Source of the DNA: Lachnospiraceae bacterium
GTDB taxonomy: Bacteria; Bacillota; Clostridia; Lachnospirales; Lachnospiraceae
Direction of reading: 5' to 3'
NCBI GenBank assembly: GCA_021203145.1
Contig: JAJQBS010000087.1
Coordinates: 1 to 45,801, forward strand
Length of the DNA: 45,801 nt
The position numbers and the translations under genes were made by a program. Positions 41,259 to 45,801 of this stretch are shown here, piece by piece (position 1 is the first letter of the stretch; each line of letters starts with the position of its first letter). Under the pieces are notes generated by a model, which made no database searches, was not told where the DNA came from, and saw only the letters and a list, made by a program, of their open reading frames with translations.

Positions 41259-43325
41259 TTACAGATTGTAGTTCGGATCCAGATCGCCTGATACCCGCCC
41301 CAACCGCTCATATTCCTGTTTAAGGAGCACATGCTCTGGAAGAGAAAGGGAAGGATCCTGCGCGCGGATGCGCTCCGCTGCATCATTTGCCAGCTGCAGA
41401 ATATCGGCATCCTGGTAGATATCTGCCACCTGAAAATCCATCATGCCGCTCTGCCGGATTCCGAACAGGTCGCCCGGTCCGCGCAGCTTCAGATCCTGGG
41501 CGGCTATTTCAAAGCCATCATTGGAATGGTTCAGGATAGCAAGCCGTTCCCGGCTTGCCTCGCTGTTGTCTGTCTGCAGAAAGATACAGTAGGACTGCGC
41601 CGCGCCGCGCCCGACACGGCCGCGCAGCTGGTGGAGCTGGGCCAGGCCAAAGCGCTGGGCGTTTTCAATCATCATCACAGTCGCATTCGGCACATTTACG
41701 CCGACTTCGACTACTGTGGTGGAGACGAGTACCTGGATATCATTGCGCAGGAAACGATCCATAATCTGATTTTTTTCGTCCGGTTTCATCTGCCCGTGCA
41801 GACATTCGATACAAATATCTTTAGATAGGATTCCTTTCAGTGTTTCTGTATAGTCCAGGACATTCTCAGCTTCTATGAGATCACTTGCCTGCACCATCGG
41901 ACAGATCACATAGGCCTGGTGCCCTTTTTTAACCTCCGATTCGATAAAAGCATAAGCTTTGGGACGGTAGCCGGGATGGACGACACAGTTTTTGACCGCG
42001 AGGCGGTTCGCCGGCATTTCATTCAGGACGGAAATATCGAGGTCTCCGTATAAAATTACTGCAAGCGTCCGTGGAATCGGTGTCGCGCTCATCACGATCG
42101 TGTGCGGCATGCTGCCCTTCCGGGCGAGCATCTCTCTCTGTCGCACGCCAAAGCGGTGCTGCTCGTCCGTGATCACCAGCGCCAGGTCATGAAAAACCGC
42201 TTTTTCCTGAATCAGTGCGTGTGTCCCAATGATAATCGAAGCCTCCCCGGATTCCATTTTGGTGTAAACAAGGCGTTTTTCGGGGGCGCTCATGGAACCG
42301 GTCAGGCAGACAGCCTCAAAGGGAAATCCAAATTCTGAAAGTAACGCGCAGATTGACTCATAGTGCTGCCTGGCCAGCACTTCTGTCGGAGCCATCAGGG
42401 CGCCCTGATATCCGTTCTCAGCCACCAGAAGAAGCGCCAGCACGGCAAGAATGGTCTTGCCGGAGCCGACGTCGCCCTGAATCAGGCGTGCCATCACCTG
42501 CTCCCCCTGTAGCTCCCGCTCCAGATCTGCCCATACTCGTTTCTGGGGGCCGGTCAGCTCATAAGGAAGCGCGGCGATCAGCCGCGCGGCAGCGCCCTTC
42601 GAGCGTATTTTGAAATGATGAACCGCCCTCTGCCGTTGCTCCCTGAGGGAGCGCAGGCGCAGCAGAAAAAAGAAAAACTCGTCAAATACCAGACGTCGCC
42701 GGGCTTTGATGAGTGTTTCACGGCTGTCCGGAAAATGCATCCGGGCGACGGCTTCCGAATAGCCGCACAGATCATAGCGAATCCGCTCACACTCCGGCAG
42801 ATAGTCCTCAGCAGCCGGCACATTTGCCAGCGCCTCCCTGACCGCCCTTTGCAGCATCTTTACGGTCAGCCCTTTCGTGAGAGAATAGAGCGGCTGCCAG
42901 GACTTCATCAGAGCCTGATACTGTTCCCTTTGAAAAACAGCCGCCTGCTCAATCAGCAGGCGGGAGCCTTTTTTCTTGATTTTTCCGCGAAAGACATAGA
43001 CCGTGTCTGTCCGCAGCGAGTTTTTCAGGTAAGGCATGTTGTACCAGATCAGGCTAAGCTTCTTCTCGCCGTCCGAACAAAGGGACGTAGAGATACAGCG
43101 GCCGCCATGATAGCGGTTTGCGACCGCCGACGTCAGGTAACCCTCCACTGACGCCGTCTCGCCCTCAAGAAGTGTGGAAACAGGGCGCGGTGCCTGGTAT
43201 TGCTCATAGGTGCGGGGAAAATAGTGCAGCAGGTCACCCACCATCTTAATCCCCACGCTTTGAAACAGCTGGCTGGTCTTTTTGCCGATCCCCCTGATGG
43301 AATCACATGGTGAATCCAGATTCAT
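41259..43325 (-). CDS. recG: ATP-dependent DNA helicase RecG
   Basis: Drives branch migration and reverses stalled replication forks. At 688 residues it is full length. The N-terminal wedge/OB domain (SVEGYLTSAVANRYHGGRC region) is followed by the helicase core: Walker A GDVGSGKT (about 283-290), APTEVLARQH (motif Ia), the DEQH box in VITDEQHRFGVRQRE (about 385), SATPIPRTLA (motif III), and STTVVEVGVNVPNATVMMIENAQRFGLAQLHQLRGRVGRG (motifs V-VI). The C-terminal TRG element follows. The start ATG at 43325 has GGAG 7 nt upstream. It is the last gene of the operon, 47 bp after fakA, as in many Firmicutes. Confidence 0.97.
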   Translation of the reverse strand: MNLDSPCDSIRGIGKKTSQLFQSVGIKMVGDLLHYFPRTYEQYQAPRPVSTLLEGETASVEGYLTSAVANRYHGGRCISTSLCSDGEKKLSLIWYNMPYLKNSLRTDTVYVFRGKIKKKGSRLLIEQAAVFQREQYQALMKSWQPLYSLTKGLTVKMLQRAVREALANVPAAEDYLPECERIRYDLCGYSEAVARMHFPDSRETLIKARRRLVFDEFFFFLLRLRSLREQRQRAVHHFKIRSKGAAARLIAALPYELTGPQKRVWADLERELQGEQVMARLIQGDVGSGKTILAVLALLLVAENGYQGALMAPTEVLARQHYESICALLSEFGFPFEAVCLTGSMSAPEKRLVYTKMESGEASIIIGTHALIQEKAVFHDLALVITDEQHRFGVRQREMLARKGSMPHTIVMSATPIPRTLAVILYGDLDISVLNEMPANRLAVKNCVVHPGYRPKAYAFIESEVKKGHQAYVICPMVQASDLIEAENVLDYTETLKGILSKDICIECLHGQMKPDEKNQIMDRFLRNDIQVLVSTTVVEVGVNVPNATVMMIENAQRFGLAQLHQLRGRVGRGAAQSYCIFLQTDNSEASRERLAILNHSNDGFEIAAQDLKLRGPGDLFGIRQSGMMDFQVADIYQDADILQLANDAAERIRAQDPSLSLPEHVLLKQEYERLGRVSGDLDPNYNL

Positions 43326-43372
43326 ATCATTACTCCATAAGAAAGCCTGCAGCTATACGGAATCGTTACAGA

Positions 43373-45286
43373 TCATTCGACTGATATAATATAGTAGTAA
43401 ATCGGCTGTCCGCCATAATTCAGCTCTACATCACAGTCCGGATAAAGCTCCATGATCTGATCGCAGAACGCCTCCGCTTCTTCTTTGCGCATGTCCTCGC
43501 CATAATAAATACTGATCAGCTCGGCTTCGTCCGTCATCATCTGCCGGACGGTTTCCGCGGCCACGGAATCAATCTCTTTTCCTACGGCCAGGATGGAATG
43601 GTCTCCGACGCCCATGATATCTCCTGCGGAAATCACCTTATCCTCAATGTGGGTGTCGCGCACGGCATAGGTCAGCTGTCCGGTCCGGACGCTCTCAATC
43701 TCCTGCTCCATGACCACAGCGTTTTCTTCCGGCGTCTTCTCCGGCACGTAATTAATCACGGCTGTGATTCCCTGCGGCACCGTCTTTGTCGGGATCACAA
43801 AAATATTCTTGTCCTTTGTCAGAGACTTCGCCTGGTTGGCGGCAAGGATGATATTTTTGTTGTTCGGGAGGATAAAAATATTCCTGGCGTTTACGCGTGA
43901 TATCGCGTTCAGCATGTCCTCCGTGCTCGGATTCATCGTCTGTCCGCCTTCGATCAGACAGTCCACCCCGAGGCTGCGGAAAATGTCCGCAATTCCTTCG
44001 CCGATGGATACCGAAATAAACCCTGCTTCCTTCCGTTCCTGGCAATCGCCGGCAGGCGAAGAATTCTCTCCGGAAGCATCCGCGGCGTCCTCTGCCATGA
44101 AGGTTTCCTCTGCCGGGGCTTCCTTCTGGCCGTCCGCCGCCTGTTCGCCAGAAACGGCAGACGCCATCCCCGCTTCCTTCCCTGGCTCTGGATGGGCATC
44201 CGCAAGGGCGCTGCGCTCCTGGTGCTCGATCCGCATATTGTCAATCTTAATCCTGGTCAGCTGCCCCAGCTGCAGGGCGCGCTGCAGGGCAAGTCCCGGG
44301 TCGTTCGTATGGACATGCACCTTGACGAGGCCCTCGTCCGAGACGAGAACCAGAGAATCCCCGATTGATTCCAGGTAGCTTTTCAGCGTCTGCTCAACGG
44401 CAGAATTGTACTCACCATTCAGAAGGATGATAAATTCCGTGCAATATCCGAACCGGATCTCTTCGGAACAGATTTCTTCGGAACGGTTCTCTTCGGATTG
44501 GATTTCTTCGGAACGGATTTCTTCGGAACGGTTCTCTTCTTTGGCAGCAGCTCCCGCCTGAGAACCTTTAAAAGAATCCTCCTGGTCAATCCCATTGTAT
44601 GCGTCAAACGCGCCCTGCAGTACCTGGACCAGCCCCTGGCCGCCGGAATCGACGACTCCCGCTTCCTTCAGAACCGGAAGCAGCTCGGGCGTCTGCTCCA
44701 GAACCTCCTTCGAACGCTCCAGTACCGCTTTCAATAAATCATAGAGAGAGATATCCGGGTTTTCCTCCAGTAATTCAGCCGCCCGCTCCGCTCCGCCTCT
44801 GGCCACAGTCAGAATCGTGCCTTCCTTCGGCTTCATCACGGCCTTGTATGCCGTCTCGACCGCTTTCTGATATGCGGCGGTCAGGATCACCGGAGTGATC
44901 TCCTGCTCCGTGCGGATCACCTTCGTAAAGCCCCGGAGCAGCTGTGAAAGAATCACGCCTGAATTTCCCCTGGCGCCGCGCAGGGAGCCGGAGGAAACCG
45001 CCCTCGCGAAGGACTCCATCGTAAGTGGATCCAGCGCGGAAACCTCCTTCACCGCGGACATAATGGTAAGTGTCATGTTGGTACCCGTATCTCCGTCAGG
45101 AACCGGAAAAACATTCAGCTCATTGATCCACTCTTTTTTCCTCTCAAGATTCCTGGCCCCGGCCAAAAACATCCTGGCACAGAGGGTCACATCAATAACG
45201 GAGCAATGCGCTGCAGAATTGCTCCCGGTACCTTCCGCAGTCTGTTCTTCTATCGGGGGTGTTTGCATCATCGCATTCGTATTCAT
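43373..45286 (-). CDS. fakA: Fatty-acid kinase catalytic subunit FakA (YloV), with repeat insertion
   Basis: Phosphorylates exogenous fatty acids carried by FakB; also known as DAK2/YloV. The 637-residue product has the DhaL/DAK2 kinase domain (about 30-235) with INELNVFPVPDGDTGTNM (metal and ATP site) and GSLRGARGNSGVILSQLLRG. The middle domain starts at FGYCTEFII, with VHVHTNDPG. The C-terminal DegV-like part starts at FISVSIGEGIADIF and contains GGQTMNPSTEDM and LPNNKNIILAA. There are two oddities. Five NRSEE/IRSEE repeats (about 250-282) separate the first and second domains. An acidic, Ala/Glu-rich disordered linker (about 360-415) separates the second and third. The family is usually about 550 residues. 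The start has GGAGG upstream; yloU lies 15 bp before. Confidence 0.93.
   Translation of the reverse strand: MNTNAMMQTPPIEEQTAEGTGSNSAAHCSVIDVTLCARMFLAGARNLERKKEWINELNVFPVPDGDTGTNMTLTIMSAVKEVSALDPLTMESFARAVSSGSLRGARGNSGVILSQLLRGFTKVIRTEQEITPVILTAAYQKAVETAYKAVMKPKEGTILTVARGGAERAAELLEENPDISLYDLLKAVLERSKEVLEQTPELLPVLKEAGVVDSGGQGLVQVLQGAFDAYNGIDQEDSFKGSQAGAAAKEENRSEEIRSEEIQSEENRSEEICSEEIRFGYCTEFIILLNGEYNSAVEQTLKSYLESIGDSLVLVSDEGLVKVHVHTNDPGLALQRALQLGQLTRIKIDNMRIEHQERSALADAHPEPGKEAGMASAVSGEQAADGQKEAPAEETFMAEDAADASGENSSPAGDCQERKEAGFISVSIGEGIADIFRSLGVDCLIEGGQTMNPSTEDMLNAISRVNARNIFILPNNKNIILAANQAKSLTKDKNIFVIPTKTVPQGITAVINYVPEKTPEENAVVMEQEIESVRTGQLTYAVRDTHIEDKVISAGDIMGVGDHSILAVGKEIDSVAAETVRQMMTDEAELISIYYGEDMRKEEAEAFCDQIMELYPDCDVELNYGGQPIYYYIISVE
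44462..44536 (-). repeat. Five 15-bp tandem repeats in fakA
   Basis: Units at 44462, 44477, 44492, 44507 and 44522 (15 bp each) encode (N/I)(R/Q/C)SEE five times between the kinase domain and the second domain. Every unit begins TTCGGA on the plus strand. The array keeps the frame whatever its length. Confidence 0.88.
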
Positions 45287-45301
45287 GATCAGAATCCTCC
45301 A

Positions 45302-45658
45302 TCAGTCAATAACTCGTACGCCTTCTACGTACATATTGATTTTCTCAACCTCCATACCGGTGAATTCTTCCACACGATACTTTACGCTGCTAAACAGATT
45401 ATCCGCGACCGCTGATATGCTGACTCCATAGGAAACAATCACGTGAAAGTCTATCGTGATCCGGTTATCCTCAATCCTCACGCTCAGGCCGCGCTCCAGG
45501 CTGTCCTTTTTCAGCAGCCGCACCAGACCGTCTTTCATATTTACAATGGCCATTCCGACGATGCCGAAACACTCGACGGCCACGCTGCCCGCGTAGGTGG
45601 CTATAACGTTCGTATCAATTACGATGGAACCCAGCTCGTTGCTCATGCGTCCCTTCAT
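45302..45658 (-). CDS. Asp23/Gls24 family protein (YloU)
   Basis: The 118-residue product is the small Asp23-family protein that precedes fakA in most Firmicutes. In related species Asp23 forms a membrane-linked envelope-stress layer. Family features visible: IVIDTNVIATYAGSVAVECFGIVGMA near the start, then ITIDFHVIVSYGVSISAVADNLFSSVKYRVEEFTGMEVEKINMYVEGVRV. No membrane segment is present. AAGGAGG lies 9 nt before the ATG at 45658. It heads the yloU-fakA-recG operon behind a good promoter. Confidence 0.92.
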   Translation of the reverse strand: MKGRMSNELGSIVIDTNVIATYAGSVAVECFGIVGMAIVNMKDGLVRLLKKDSLERGLSVRIEDNRITIDFHVIVSYGVSISAVADNLFSSVKYRVEEFTGMEVEKINMYVEGVRVID

Positions 45659-45696
45659 AGGCGGGAACCTCCTTCAGTATTCCTTTTTTTCTCTCT

Positions 45697-45725
45697 ATTC
45701 TACCAGAAAAGCGGCTAAATGCAAA
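45697..45725 (-). promoter_or_regulatory. Promoter of the yloU-fakA-recG operon
   Basis: Minus strand: -35 TTTGCA (45720-45725, 4 of 6), a 17-bp spacer and -10 TAGAAT (45697-45702, 5 of 6) with a TGG extension just before it (extended -10). The transcript would start near 45690, about 32 nt before the yloU start codon. The 75 bases upstream are AT-rich; I see no further gene there. Confidence 0.7.
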
Positions 45726-45801
45726 TATCTTTTTACATGATTTTTTGCAGGGTTGTTTCATGAAGAAATTTTAAAATTGAAAAAACGTAGATTTTATCGG
45801 G

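Overview
The window looks like the chromosome of a spore-forming gut-type Clostridia, most likely Lachnospiraceae. This is inferred from gene content and order, not from a database match. The pointers are an alpha/beta-type small acid-soluble spore protein, a YlbJ-like sporulation membrane protein, the short HisG plus HisZ pair, a HisIE carrying an extra HisA/HisF-like barrel, the Firmicutes order asp23/yloU - yloV(fakA) - recG, the rsmD-coaD pair, and a DUF6465 protein. All genes lie on the minus strand except the ylbJ-like gene and mgsA.

Region 1 (44-21883) is a four-gene surface-protein operon read right to left. A strong promoter (22065-22093) and a roughly 175-nt structured leader precede a 4,212-residue adhesin with CnaB/SpaA-type repeats and 11 VaFE repeats. 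Next come an LPQTG backbone pilin with a pilin-motif lysine, a 556-residue CnaB/DUF7601-type minor pilin, and an 1,838-residue protein that stops in the middle of its last domain. The first three carry different cell-wall sorting signals (VKTGD, LPQTG, MPVSG) and the fourth carries none. No sortase lies in the window. The genes look like a sortase-assembled pilus or adhesin, with its assembly enzyme missing or outside the window.

Region 2 (21884-22457) is a 574-bp gene-free stretch. It holds the operon promoter, an AT-rich block, two tandem copies of a nested-hairpin repeat and the terminator of the his operon. A third copy of the nested hairpin lies inside the pilus operon at 7292-7338.

Region 3 (22458-27716) is a histidine operon, hisZ-hisG-hisD-hisB-hisIE, with its own promoter overlapping a tandem 29-bp-period repeat. 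hisH, hisA, hisF and hisC are not in the window.

Region 4 (27727-36124) is housekeeping: recU, an RluC/RluD-type pseudouridine synthase, a small membrane protein, a YgiQ radical SAM protein with a repetitive basic tail, a HAD phosphatase, an RsmF-type rRNA methyltransferase, the alarmone synthetase relQ and an M23 peptidase. Region 5 (36286-41033) has ylbJ (+), a coiled-coil protein, coaD, rsmD, a spore SASP, a methylglyoxal-synthase homologue (+) with altered active-site positions, and DUF6465. Region 6 (41226-45725) is the yloU-fakA-recG operon with a clear promoter and terminator.

Four copies of a 24-27-nt palindrome (core AAACGAC...GTCGTTT) are scattered through intergenic gaps between 29.9 and 41.1 kb. 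In-frame short tandem repeats have expanded inside several housekeeping genes (ygiQ, coaD, fakA).
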